Part shown: one piece after another, positions 11,901 through 21,060 of the stretch
Position numbering within the stretch: position 1 is the first letter of the stretch
Layout: the number at the start of each line of letters is the position of its first letter
Origin: Brachionus plicatilis
Taxonomy: Eukaryota > Rotifera > Eurotatoria > Ploima > Brachionidae
Direction of reading: 5' to 3'
NCBI GenBank assembly: GCA_010279815.1
Contig: QEOQ01000508.1
Location: 1,883,129 to 1,947,128, forward strand
DNA length: 64,000 bases
Made by a program: the position numbers and the translations under genes
The notes under the pieces: model-generated
Seen by the model: only the letters and a program-made list of their open reading frames with translations
Databases searched by the model: none
What the model was told of the DNA's origin: nothing

Positions 11901-14900
11901 ATAGCTCGATCTTCGTTTTCTCATTTCATTTTTAAACTAAGGCCAGCAATAGTTATCAATTTAAAATTAATTGGCGTACCAATTTTTGACCTTAAAAAGT
12001 GTCTAAAAAACAGTTCAATAATTGGCAAGGAAAGCTTTACCAGAGAGATTTCTAAAACAAAGCTTTTAAATTCTGATCAATCAAAAAAACTATTTGAATA
12101 CTTTGATTCAAATTCGAATGGGTATTTAGAACCAGAAGAAATTTTAAAACTGAACGCTTTTCTTTTCAAAAAATTTTTGCGTTTAGGTCCAGACTTACCA
12201 AGTATCATTTTTCAAATGACATATTTGGAAACTCTTGATCTAAGCTTTCAATCTATTGAACAAATACCGGATGAAATAGAAAATTTGAAAAATTTATATA
12301 GCCTTATTTTAAATAACTGCATTTTATTGCAAAGCATCAGTCCTAAATTAGCTAATTTGTCATTAATAAAGCTAAGTTTATCTAATTGTCTTTCGCTTGT
12401 GACTCCACCACCTGAAATAGTAGATCGAGGAATGGACTCAGTCATGACTTACCTTAAGAGATTAATATCAGGTTCGGTTGAGTTGAAGAGGACAAAATTG
12501 ATGTTAGTTGGTTTAGGACAGGCAGGGAAAACTTCACTTGCCCAAGCTCTTAAGGGTTTTAAAAAAGAAAAATGCGATGTTACTGATGGCATTAGTATTG
12601 ATGACTGGCATGTGGATTTAGACGATGGGTCTCAACTCTCGTTTTCAATGTGGGATTTTGCAGGCCAAAGTGTCTATTATAACACGCATCAATTTTTTTT
12701 GAGTTCAAGAAGCATCTATTTGTTAGTCTGGAATGTAAGATTGGGAAGTGAATATGCTGGTTTAGAATTTTGGCTTAGTAGCATTAGTTGCCATTCTCCA
12801 AGCGCACCTGTTGTAATAGTTGGAACCCATATTGATCAGGTAATTGATAATTTTACCCAACTTCTATCAAAAAATCATTTATTTTTATAGGTTCCAAAAT
12901 TTACGCTAAATCAGAAAAGTCTAAAATCAAGATTTAAAAATATTGTCGGGTTTTACTTTGTATCATGCATTACAAGTGATGGAATTGGCCAACTAAGAAA
13001 AGATATTATTGACATAACTGTTAAAGAAAATTATATTGGAGAAAAAATTCCTGTAATTAAATTTTTTTTTAATTTTATTTAATCCATCCAAAAAATTTAT
13101 CACGGATGTTTGCACAAAATTTAAAGTTTTTGTTGTAAAGGAAAAAAATTCAATCTCTTCTATTTTCATAAAGAATTTATTTTAAGATATGAAATTGTTT
13201 GAAAAATTAATTTTAGATTTGATATACTTAGAGACTCAAATTAAAATAGCTGAAATGGGCACAGTACTGATTTTTAAATTGTATGTTAACCCTCGGATAA
13301 GGTAAAGTTAATAAAACTCAGTTTATTTGTTTTTTAAATTTTATTTTATTAAATGATAAAATTACACTTATAACAAATACGACAATAGGCCTAGGTAAAC
13401 GTTTTTGTGGAAATATTCGAATATGACGAATAAATTGAAATATTTAATTTTCACTAATTTATTAAGAAAAAACCCGTGTATCAAAAAATAAAATTTATTA
13501 TGTTTTGATACATGGATTTTTCCAGATTAACATTTAAGATTAACCATGATCCGGATTTACCAAGTTAGACTGTAAATTATTATTTGGAAAATAGTCTCTT
13601 TTTCTATTTGAGCTGGTTTACAAGATATTTTTAGCTTATTTTTGTTCTTTTTTAACTTTGCCAAAATTTTCGCAAATTTTGATAAATTTGCATAAAACTT
13701 GGTAAATAACCCGTTTTTCACTTTTGGAATTTTGCAAAATATTACCGAAATTCAAGGAAACTTAAAAACTTATATTGAAAAAAGAATTAGATTTTGATTG
13801 ATTTTAAATTTAATTGGAAGAATTTATTAAACTAGATATTCAAGTTAAATTATTTAAATATCTCCATAAAATCCGTAAAAATTATCGGAAATTGGTGGCT
13901 TAACTGTTGAAAATTTCAAAATTCTAATTATCTAATAGGTATTATAAATCCTAAACTCTATTTCAAATATCATTAAATTCATCATTCAGCTTTATTTTTC
14001 GCAAGAAGGTTCAGGAATCTAACTTCTAAGTCAAGTGCTTAATTACTTCTGAGTTGTTTCTTAGCACAATTAAAAATTTATTTGATGACGAACGAAGAAT
14101 AAAAAAGATTATTTTTTTCAAGAAAGATAAAAGCAAACGAGCTTAAATAATTTGGCCATGAAACTTAGAGATTTTTTCAACAATTAAACCATACTCTTTT
14201 TTTTAATCAAAATAAAATAAATTTGTCATTTATCTAATAAAAATTAAAGAAAGCATGGATAGACTTTGAAAACAGTATAAAAGTGAATGCACCAAAAAAG
14301 CCTTTGATTATGTATGATGAAATTAAATTGATAGCTGAAAAAAATGGTATTTATGATGATCGTGAATTGGAACAGTCGATCCGATTTCTACATGATCTAG
14401 GTTCCTTGCAGTACTTTGAGAATCAGGTTTTGAGAGATAGATTAGTTATCAATCCTCAATGGATAGTTGACGCTTTTGCCAAGATAGTTTCAGTCCAAGA
14501 AACAAGTATTCAAGATGGAAAATTTACAATTGACGAGTTAAAAGAAGTATGGAGTGATTATGAAGAAAATTTGCATGAATGGATGCTTAAATTGACAGAA
14601 GAATTTGATCTTACTTTTTCTTTACAAGACAACAAAACAAGTATAATTCCATGTCTTTTGTCAGATACCGAACCTGAATTCGAGTGGCCAGAAATAGATC
14701 ACAAATCTTCCATTAAAATTAAACACTTTAAAGTGATATACACTTTTGACTATCTTCCTATCGGTTTATTCAACCGAATTCAAGTCAGACTCTATCAATA
14801 TGGAGACAATTCAATAATTTGGAAAAAAGGGTCATTGTTGAAAAAAAATTCACATTTGGCCATGATCACCCAACTGGATAATCTTCCTATCATTCAAGTG

Positions 14901-17900
14901 AAAGTACAAGGTACAAAACCAGAAAATATTGTCTTGGTAATACATGAAGCAATTGAGACACTAATCAATGATTCATTTAATGGACTTAAATATGACTTTA
15001 GTTTTCCTTGTCCCGATTGTGTTGACTCCCAATCGATTGATCCCCATCTGTTTAGCTCTGTTCTGCTCAAAAGAGCAAGTGAGTTGAAAGCGCCCTTTTT
15101 ACAGTGTGCCAAAAACTTTCATGCAGTGTCAATAGAGGAAATGATGGCCATAATGCCTATTGATGAATCGAACAACTTTGACTTGAATCTCGAGTATTCG
15201 ATCAGGGACTTAAAAAATCTAAGGGATAACTTTAAATTTGACATTATGTTTTGGTATTGTGAGCAAGACAGAGTTCTTGACCAGCAAAAATCTATTGACC
15301 CTTTAAATGTCATTAGAGCCATTGAGACCCAAGGATACAAAATATGGTACAGTAGTACTCCATCTAGTGAAAAATTTGATAAAATAACCAGCATTATAAA
15401 GCAGTCCAAATTAGTTATATTCGGCGTGTCAGACAATTTTTCCATGGATCCAAAAAGTATTCAAATATTTGAATTGACCAAAAATCTTATCAGAAAAAAC
15501 TATTTTCTAATTGAGTTTGGATTATTGGGAGCCCGAAAATGGCTTTTGAATCCAATTTTTGCCTCGTCATGTGCTGACTTTCGGATCATAATGCAGGATC
15601 CTAAGCGATATGCAACAAAAATAGCCGATACATTGGAATCAATAGAAAAAATTGTTCAAGTTGATCCGAAAAAAGAAAGCGGTACAAAGCAGCCTGATGT
15701 GTTTATAAGTTATTGTTGGGCAAATTCCCATGAAGCTATAAAAAAAGGGTCCAAGGCAACAAATAAAAGTCTCGGTTGGCTGGATCCGAGAAGTTTGGTG
15801 AAATTTTTTGCCGATAGTGGAATTCATGCATGGCTAGATGTTGACAATTTGGACTCGACAACTCAAATGTTTGGCGAGATAACCAGAGGAATGAATTTGG
15901 CCAAAGTTATTGTGGCTTGTGTTTCAGACGAATATGTCGGGTCACAAAATTGTAAATTAGAATTTAGATTCGCCCATATATCACTCAAATTGCCGATCAT
16001 AAAAGCTGTTGTTGGCCTTGGTAATGAATGGCGCAAAAATGAGATTGCTTTTTTGGGAAGCAATTATCCAGAAGTTAATTTTCAATATGAAACTCAAGGT
16101 AAATAAAAATTCACTTAACATTTCTTAATTATTATCTCTAAAAACTAATATAATTTAAAAGCATTAAAATTTGAATAATTTTCTTTAACATTCAATTAAA
16201 GTTTGATTGATTTTAGATTTAATTGAAAAAATTAAACAACAACATATTCAAATTAAATTTTTTAAATTTCCATATAAAATCATTAAGAAATTAGACTAAC
16301 CGAAAATTGACCACTTATAAGTTAAAATTTAATGATTGATATATTGATCACTGAATAGTTAATGCTGCCTAGTTAATGTTAATGCTGCCTAGTGAATAGT
16401 TAATTTTAACAAGTAGAGCGTCTGAAATCATCTCTACTTCGTGGCAATCTTTATTCGAGGAAATTTATATGAATCCAATAAACAGCATCCCACAAGATGG
16501 GTCAGACAGCTGAGTCCAAAAAAATGCAACATGAATATTTTGTACATTCTGGACAAAAACAGTTCTGATCTAATGCTAAATAGTGCTTTCCATCCCATAA
16601 AAACAGATTTATAGTGGGTATTTTCAACTTAATCCGTGTCACAGCAAGACTTTGTTCTACTGAAAGCATTCAGCATTAAAAGGACCAAATGGATTTTTTT
16701 TTCTTCATTATCAATCCATTAATGAAGACAAAATAAATATTAAATAACACAAAAGAAAAAATGGAATCTTTAAAAATATTTAAAAAAAAATCTTTTACTT
16801 TTATATAATATTTAATCATTGATTTTTTTCCAGCAAATAAATACCTTAAAAACCGGTTTTGGTAAGAAACCTTCTCATCGATTAGTTATAAAATGTTTCC
16901 AAGAGTTATTTAAGCATGCGAAAAGAACTTTAAAATAATTAATTAAATTTTGGAATAGCTTTGTATCCAATGCTGTGAATTTTTATATTTAAAATTAAAG
17001 GGTGAATTTTTTTGAGTCTATTATTTTATGAGAAATCGTTCTTTAAAAAAAATAGTTAAAAATCATGTATCGATTTCTTAACTTTTAAAAAATACCGTAA
17101 TACTCTTGATTGCACCGTCCATCACCAAAGATCCAAATTTTACCATTTCATAATTTAAAATTAACAATTTTAGAAGCGTTTCCAATTCTTTTAAATTATG
17201 TGAAGCAAGAATTGAATAAAATCGAGGAAAAATGCACCAAAAATGATTCAGAGGATCAAATCTTTGCCGAAGATTCTAATATTAGTGCTTACAAGGAGCT
17301 GTACGAATTGACACAGCGCAAATTTTTGCGTCAAATTATTCAATTTTCAGATGAAGCTTCGACAATTCGTTCATATCCTCGACTTTTCTTTTTAGATTTA
17401 GTAGACGAAGACAAAATTCAAAATTTAATATACAAAAAGCAAATTGATATATCCGAGCCAGAAAAAGAAGAATATGAGGGAAAATTATCAATGGATCTAG
17501 AAGAAATGTCAGACTCAAAGAAATTTGCTGTTTGTATTCGACCAATGTGTGAACATGATGAATGTTGGCATTTTTCAGATATTTTTGTTTTTTATCCTAA
17601 TGTCTTGGCTTCAAATTGTGTTTATTTACTTAGAATCATGACCATACTAAGGAATTGCAGTTTTTCTAGCGAATTCGGAGTATTAATTTCAGAGAAAAGC
17701 GAAAATTTGCTTCAAGAAATAAAAGAAAAAGAAGCTGAAAATTCAACTAATATAAGGGATTCGTATAATAGTTTTAGGAGCTATTTTATAGAAAAATATG
17801 AAAACGATGAGTTTTATTTTTCTAAAGAATTTTTAAGAAATCAAAATGAATTTTTGTTTGGCCTAAACAAATATGAATTAAAGAATGGAAAGGTTTTATG

Positions 17901-18033
17901 GCTCTGTGCTGAGCATGCCCATGCTGCTGGTGGGAAAATGATAAGTGATCAGAAAAAATCTGGTTACAATCGAAATCGAGAAAAAGATAGATTTTTTGAA
18001 GAAATCAGTAAAGTTAACCAAAATATCATTTAA
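5296..18033 (+). CDS. Giant multi-domain Roco-family protein (Roc-like/dynein-stalk/COR/MBT/LRR-EF/Roc/COR/TIR-TIR), about 20 exons
   Basis: Exons read from the sequence: 5296-5670, 5718-5805, 5856-5970, about 6093-6342, 6397-6949, 7000-7614, 7674-7869, 7918-8060, 8107-8188, 8257-8605, 8656-8821, 8870-9122, 9184-9366, 9420-9508, 9562-9975, 11190-12839, 12891-13052, 14250-16098, 16834-16861, about 17174-18033. Except for two junctions (5970 to 6093 is one base out; 16861 to 17174 is out of phase) every intron is GT..AG and every join keeps frame. The estimated product is about 2,800 residues and intracellular (no signal peptide or TM). The P-loop, DxxG and THxD motifs and a TIR domain point to a GTP-switched signalling or NAD-cleaving effector. 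The 9975/11190 join rests only on phase and on the absence of a start codon in the 11190 exon, so two neighbouring genes remain possible. Confidence 0.75.
6074..6949 (+). CDS. Roco-type gene, exons 4-5: degenerate Roc-like segment and dynein-stalk/MTBD homology
   Basis: The exon around 6093-6342 encodes RNLAVLTYDTRENEEKVLDS...GILVLGVGQGDQ. This matches the later part of Roc domains (where active copies have LLVWD..., a WL helix and VGTHxD), but P-loop and THxD are gone. After a 54-bp intron, 6397-6949 encodes a coiled-coil-like stretch and then NLASMKGFTAPPSAVQSVGE, AICYLFARPPNYQNF, FIIQLKNFDLNTVND, LKDYVQMQNFNPTYIG and MLCEWVLSVYNYCN. These follow the known order of the dynein heavy chain stalk tip: pre-MTBD motif 'xxPPxxVxxVxEAxCxLxxxxP', then 'FLxxLxxFDxxxI', then 'NPxFxPExVxxxSxAxxxLCxWVxA'. 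I regard this homology as strong. Whether it binds microtubules is unknown. Confidence 0.72.
7000..8188 (+). CDS. Roco-type gene, exons 6-9: second dynein-like piece and COR-like domain
   Basis: The acceptor TTTTTAAG at 6999 continues the frame. The first 60 or so residues (SKSSYATLSSYLYDNSFYMF...) resemble the dynein segment between AAA5 and AAA6 (S...YFxxxxLxxxxxLYQYSLxxF). This suggests a dynein piece with its middle removed. From about 7190 a COR-like domain follows: PILTIDELNQLF, FIITDLIWLKSIFDIL, a winged-helix end (ENSLIIVTDKEEIIPIFCL), then ELFSPLPFNVFSEFVSMFF and CIKLRKNGFLYQDTHFDALI. These correspond to the 'FDFxPxGFFxRLxVRL' and 'LWxxGxxL...ALxE' signatures of COR, as in the second COR of this gene. 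Introns of 59 bp (7615-7673), 48 bp (7870-7917) and 46 bp (8061-8106) keep phase. Confidence 0.65.
8257..9975 (+). CDS. Roco-type gene, exons 10-15: Cys-pair segment and MBT repeat region
   Basis: Exon 10 begins after TTTCAG at 8256 and includes KCSVCDMKFYNFKKL, a C-x2-C pair of unknown role. Exons 12-13 (8870-9122 and 9184-9366) join in frame to give FTTAKIIDVKDNSVLVHL and DYWAEISDLDLRPAGWY. These are the core of an MBT repeat (AxVxDVxDxxLLVHFDGW.DxYDYWxDxxSPDIxPVGW). Exon 14 then gives FDWNEFLEKNSFKAVPFDLF, the usual start of the next MBT repeat (FxWxxYLxETxxxAAPxxLF), joined to exon 15. After its first 15 or so residues exon 15 diverges and is unrecognised. MBT repeats normally read methyl-lysine on histones or other proteins, so this is an unexpected neighbour for Roc-COR. 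Ligand-pocket residues were not checked. Confidence 0.68.
9976..11189 (+). other. Long intron (1.2 kb) carrying a near-perfect hairpin
   Basis: Donor AAG|GTATTT, acceptor ATTTTTTTAG. Both ends are in phase 0. No open frame inside. It holds a 30-bp perfect inverted repeat (10754-10814). If the region is really two genes, this interval would contain the end of one and the promoter of the other. Confidence 0.5.
10754..10814. repeat. Perfect 30-bp inverted repeat with a 1-nt loop
   Basis: 10754-10783 is exactly complementary to 10785-10814 with a single G between. The sequence is AT-rich and not part of a recognised element. It could be a miniature foldback transposon or a transcribed hairpin. 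Confidence 0.9.
11190..13052 (+). CDS. Roco-type gene, exons 16-17: LRRs with embedded EF-hand, and Roc GTPase
   Basis: The 1650-bp exon has no ATG near its start and is open from the acceptor, so it is internal. LRR-like strings include LIHLKLWNNNLDSIPKSIF, LETLELENLEI and YLETLDLSFQSIEQIPDEI. Between LRRs lies DSNSNGYLEPEE, a 12-residue EF-hand loop with acidic or amide ligands at 1, 3, 5, 9 and 12 and Gly at 6, suggesting calcium binding. The Roc domain follows with P-loop GLGQAGKTS, switch II DFAGQSVYYNTHQFF and G4 VGTHID, split by a 51-bp intron (12840-12890). Exon 17 (54 codons) has the G5-region FYFVSCITSDGIGQLR typical of Roco proteins (S-x-x-xGIxxLRxxI). All GTP-binding signatures look intact. 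Confidence 0.85.
13053..14249 (+). other. Intron (1.2 kb) between Roc and COR coding exons
   Basis: Donor CCT|GTAATT, acceptor ATTAAAG, phase 0. The join restores IPKAWIDFENSI, the conserved start of COR. Nothing else is recognisable inside. Confidence 0.6.
14250..16098 (+). CDS. Roco-type gene, exon 18: COR domain, TIR-like domain and TIR domain
   Basis: 616 codons. The COR domain opens with AWIDFENSI, IRFLHDLGSLQYF and INPQWIVDAF. Its second half has IYTFDYLPIGLFNRIQVRLY and IIWKKGSLLK, the standard COR signatures. A first TIR-like domain (FDIMFWYCEQD...GYKIWYSS...KLVIFGVSDNF) has lost the usual S/R-rich box. The second (DVFISYCWANS...GIHAWLDVDNL...FGEITRGMNLAKVIVACVSD...YVGSQNCKLEFRFA) is a good TIR. 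The Glu in NCKLEF sits where NAD-cleaving TIRs (SARM1 type) have their catalytic Glu (WCxxE). LRR-Roc-COR-TIR order suggests an innate-immune or cell-death sensor. That function is inference. The exon ends CAAG|GTAAAT in phase 1. Confidence 0.85.
16099..16833 (+). other. Intron (735 bp) with a short tandem duplication
   Basis: Around 16350-16405 the string TTAATGCTGCCTAGT is repeated with small variants. On the minus strand near 16490-16615 a short open stretch has a C-x2-C...CC pattern with one TGA; it could be a transposon scrap. No clear gene. Confidence 0.4.
16834..18033 (+). CDS. Roco-type gene, C-terminal tail exons
   Basis: A 28-bp exon is framed by TTTTTTCCAG and GTAAGA (16834-16861). 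It reads ANKYLKNRF in the right phase, but its end does not match the next open frame, so one more small exon probably lies in 16870-17170. The last exon is open from at least 17110. The most likely acceptor is AACAATTTTAG at 17173, and the stop is at 18031-18033. It encodes a Lys/Glu-rich segment, then FAVCIRPMCEHDECWHF (a dense Cys/His cluster), CVYLLRIMTILRNC and a terminal LWLCAEHAHAAGGKM. Similar Cys/His-containing tails follow COR in other animal LRR-Roc-COR proteins as I recall them. The function is unknown. Confidence 0.6.
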
Positions 18034-18605
18034 AATAATTTATTTAAAGAATTTAAACCGTTTTTTATTTTAATTTTTTATTATTAATCTAAAAAGCTGA
18101 ATTCTATTAAGATTAAAACTAATCAATTTTTAAAATAAAGCTTTTTTTGAAAAAAAAATTTCTTATTATTTTAGCCTTTGGGCCATTAAAAACTTAAATA
18201 TAGATTAGTTAATCTTTTTAAAATTATGAATAAAAAAAAAAAACACTGATTTAGAAATACTATTTTTACGTATTTTTTCGTAATATTACGTATGATTTGA
18301 TAAGATCAAATCTTTAATCTCAAATCGATAAGATATTCACTGAGTAATAACTCAACTGGCAATGAATTAACTGATTAAGCAGATAATGATCATAATGTAA
18401 TTGATTATCTAGATTTTCACTAGAAAGGGTTTTTTCCAAAAACACTCGATTGCTAAGCCACCTAGTCCCCATCGATATTTCTCACCATTATTTTTTGATA
18501 TTATTGTATTAGCTATTTACTAGTGCGGGAATAACTTGTTCGAATTATAGACACTTGTTGTTTACAAAAAATCAGTATTCGAAAATAATATTTTGTTATA
18601 CCAAT
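18034..18605. other. AT-rich spacer after the Roco-type gene
   Basis: Contains likely polyadenylation signals (AATAAA near 18134) and no open frame. Confidence 0.4.
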
Positions 18606-18832
18606 CAGACTTGTTTATAAGTCACAGCTTTAAGTCTAAGTCTAAAAAATTGCAAATCAAAGTTATGACTTGGACTTTGACTGGGCCCCCACAATAACTT
18701 CCTGGAACGGCAAAAAATTCATGTTGTTCCGACTTTTTTTAAAAGAAATTTAAAATTCGGGACTTGACTTTGAAAAAAAAATTTTAAGTCATTGACTTGA
18801 CTTAACTTAAGACTTGTGACTTCTTCTTTTAC
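18606..18832. repeat. hAT-like MITE rich in AAGTC/GACTT motifs (old copy)
   Basis: Starts CAGACTTGTTTATAAGTCAC and ends in the reverse complement of CAGTAAAAGAAGAAGTCAC. It contains about ten AAGTC or GACTT words. Same family as the copies at 57564-57653 and 60057-60249, which have 8-bp target duplications. No clear duplication survives here. Confidence 0.5.
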
Positions 18833-19245
18833 TGTCTATAAAGTTTTAAAACTTAAAAAAGAATCATTTTAGATCCTGAAGAAGGCCATTTCAACGCGTG
18901 GATTAATAAAATCATTTCGTTTTTGTAATTTTGTTATAAAAAATTTTTTATAATATTTTTGTTTAATATATGTATTTTGAATAAAAATTATTTTTTATTT
19001 AAAATAACAAGTATTTATTATTTTTATTATGAATTACTTGGATTTTTTCATCTTTCTCTTTTTTGTTTTTACAACGCCAGAATTGGCGTAAATTGAATTT
19101 AACAAATAATTACTAGAATGAAATTAAAAAAAGGATATTTACCTTAATTTTCCACTAAAAAATCCCTGAATACAAATCAAAAAATAAATAACATTTTGAT
19201 TTTTTTGTAACAAATTGATTAGGAATGAAATTCATTTTATTTTAT

Positions 19246-19269
19246 TTTGAAGGAGCTTTAGTTTGGTAC
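19246..19269 (-). repeat. Retroelement 3'-tail motif (divergent copy)
   Basis: Reverse complement reads GTACCAAACTAAAGCTCC and continues TTCAAAATAAAA. It matches the motif at 22084-22110 and 59905-59931. Confidence 0.45.
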
Positions 19270-19507
19270 TAAAACAACTGAAAACATTTATATTTTCTTT
19301 TTGTTTATTTTTTTTGTTGATTTTTAATTTTATGTTGTTTAACTTTATTTTAATTTTTTACTATTTACTATTTTGTAGGAGCATTATAGCTAGGTTCAAT
19401 TGTTTAATTCAAAAATCTAAATATCTCAAAAAGACTTCTAAACTCCAAAATACTATTAAGCATCCAGATAATATAACAATTAAAAAAACGAAATTTGTTG
19501 ATAAAAA

Positions 19508-19618
19508 ATGGAGTCTCAGGCTAAATCCATAGAAAGCTTTCTTGAGAATCCGTGCGAATATACACTTGTAAACGCCGAACAAATTCTTTATTGTCCAAGT
19601 TTTTGCACAAAAAAATGA
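19508..19618 (+). CDS. Small ORF of 36 codons, doubtful
   Basis: Starts MESQAKSIESFLENPCEYTL and ends YCPSFCTKK, with a balanced, cysteine-containing composition unlike the surrounding Lys/Phe/Asn-rich random frames. A TAA one codon before the AUG closes the frame upstream. It could be a microprotein, the last exon of an unseen gene or a transposon scrap. No homolog recognised. Confidence 0.25.
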   Translation: MESQAKSIESFLENPCEYTLVNAEQILYCPSFCTKK

Positions 19619-19994
19619 AATAAAATAAAATTGTTTAGTTTGTAATAAGAAAATTATTTTCTATTATATTAGAGATCAATTGATTCATTTTGTATTAATT
19701 CTATCTATTATGTCAATTTTTTTATTTAATAGTTTACAATTCAATTGAAATAAATATTGTCATAATAAATTTGTTATTTTTTAATTGAATTTGTGGTAAC
19801 TTCTATTAAATTTGTTATTGAATGAAAAATATTAAGAGTCTTAAAAGATTCTTTCAATAATAAAAAATTGAAAAAATAAACAAATTTTCATATGACGATT
19901 ATTAGATGATTTTTTAGTGAATCCGATAAAGGCTTTAATGAAATCTTCATGAAATTGAGTCCAATATCTTTAAAGAATCATTAAATTTGGATTA

Positions 19995-20415
19995 ACTGGG
20001 TAATAACACGCAGAGACTTTCAGTCGAGTCCCACAGAGGTCTATTCTTGATCCTATTTTATAGATTCCACACATATTCTCCTGAATCAAAAATCCAAGTT
20101 TACCAGGTTTATGAAGAAAAGAAGTTTAAATTAAAGTTGAATTTCAAAATTGAAAAATATATATTGTATGAGTTTATATGCTTATAAATGAAAGGTACAC
20201 ACTTTGAAAGATTATATGAGAGACGTAAATATTAAGAAGAGTGAAAATGTAACACAAGAGGTAACTAGCAGTTAAGATTTGTGACTGTATCATTGGATCT
20301 GAAGTGGACTGTTTAAGTTATAAGTATGCATCTAAAAGCAAACAAGACACTTGGAATTTTTGATCGAAATTTTGTCAGTAAAGAGAAAAAAATTATAACA
20401 CATAAATAGAAATGA
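19995..20415 (+). pseudogene. Decayed LINE reverse transcriptase fragment
   Basis: Frame-shifted but recognisable landmarks: SQSSPTEVYS..., corresponding to 'SGVPQGSVLGPxLF' (about 20015-20060), and VTVSLDLKWTV...ANKTLGIFDRNFVSKEK, corresponding to 'LGVxxSxDLKW...KANKxLGxLxRxF' (about 20283-20395). Several stops. Same broad class as the remnant at 2510-3325. Confidence 0.6.
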
Positions 20416-20565
20416 ATAATTTGTATGATATTAGTTGGATAATATTTTATTATTTTTGTCGATCAAGAGACTTCTGATTTTATTTTAAATAGATCAAAAG
20501 TAATTAAATTGGTTCTTTTTCCATCTTTTTTGCAATTTTGCATTTTTTCTTTGTTATCATTATTC

Positions 20566-21060
20566 TTAGGACTTGTTCCTTTCACGAGAGCAGCTTCTCT
20601 TTCTATCTTTGCTTCGCTTTCTTTCTCTACTGTGGGACTTTTTCCTTTCCCGTGAGCAGCTTCTCTTTCTATCTTTGCTTCGCTTTCTTTCTCTGCTGTG
20701 GGACTTTTTCCTTTCCCGTGAGCAGCTTCTCTTTCTATCTTTGCTTCGCTTTCTTTCTCTGCTGTGGGACTTTCTCCTTTCACGGGAACAGCTTCTCTTA
20801 TCTTTGCGTTTCTTACGTTCTTTACGTCTTTTTCGTGACTTTTTATCTTCATCATTTTCATCGGAATATGTCGAGTCGTTTTTTTCGCTCGATTTATCGT
20901 TTTTTTTCTCATCTTCTTCATTTGCTAGGCTTTTATTTTTGTCATCGTTTTCTTCATCGCTACTTGAAGAACTTGAGCTATCTTCTTTTTTATTAAAAAG
21001 CTCGCCAAACTTATCAAGAATTGATGACGGATTTTCAATACTTAATTTTTCTTCATTCAT
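20566..21060 (-). CDS. RS-repeat (SR-like) protein, single exon
   Basis: 164 codons from ATG 21060. The N-terminus (IENPSSILDKFGELFNKKED) is followed by a serine run and an acidic stretch. Then comes a highly basic region with a 22-residue unit, KRSCSRERKKSHSRERKRSK plus DR, three times, encoded by near-identical 66-bp DNA repeats. RS/RE-rich tails of this kind mediate contacts among nuclear splicing and mRNA-processing factors. No RRM or other fold is visible, so it is not a classical SR protein. The lack of introns in an intron-rich region suggests a retrocopy or a truncated gene. A second open frame on the same strand (20463-20921), and open frames on the opposite strand, arise from the repeat and are shadows. 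Confidence 0.55.
   Translation of the reverse strand: MNEEKLSIENPSSILDKFGELFNKKEDSSSSSSSDEENDDKNKSLANEEDEKKNDKSSEKNDSTYSDENDEDKKSRKRRKERKKRKDKRSCSRERRKSHSRERKRSKDRKRSCSRERKKSHSRERKRSKDRKRSCSRERKKSHSRERKRSKDRKRSCSRERNKS
20600..20800. repeat. Tandem repeat, 66-bp unit, about three copies
   Basis: The unit begins CAGCTTCTCTTTCTATCTTT and recurs every 66 bp with one or two differences. It encodes the RS repeats of the gene above. Near identity implies recent expansion or gene conversion. Confidence 0.85.

Noticed and set aside
14894..16063. Several minus-strand ORFs of 60-108 codons
   Set aside because: Shadows of the COR-TIR exon, which has domain motifs in the plus frame.
16480..16660. Minus-strand Cys-pair peptide as a separate gene
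   Set aside because: Short, interrupted by TGA, no start or splice signals. Possibly a transposon scrap.
19263..19532. 89-codon plus-strand frame with a hydrophobic start
   Set aside because: It begins at a TTG, the hydrophobic part is T-rich low complexity, and no motif is present. Only the overlapping 36-codon frame at 19508 was kept, at low confidence.
20463..20996. Long open frames on both strands overlapping the RS-repeat gene
   Set aside because: They are produced by the 66-bp repeat read in other frames. Only the minus frame from 21060 has a sensible acidic N-terminus and RS tail.
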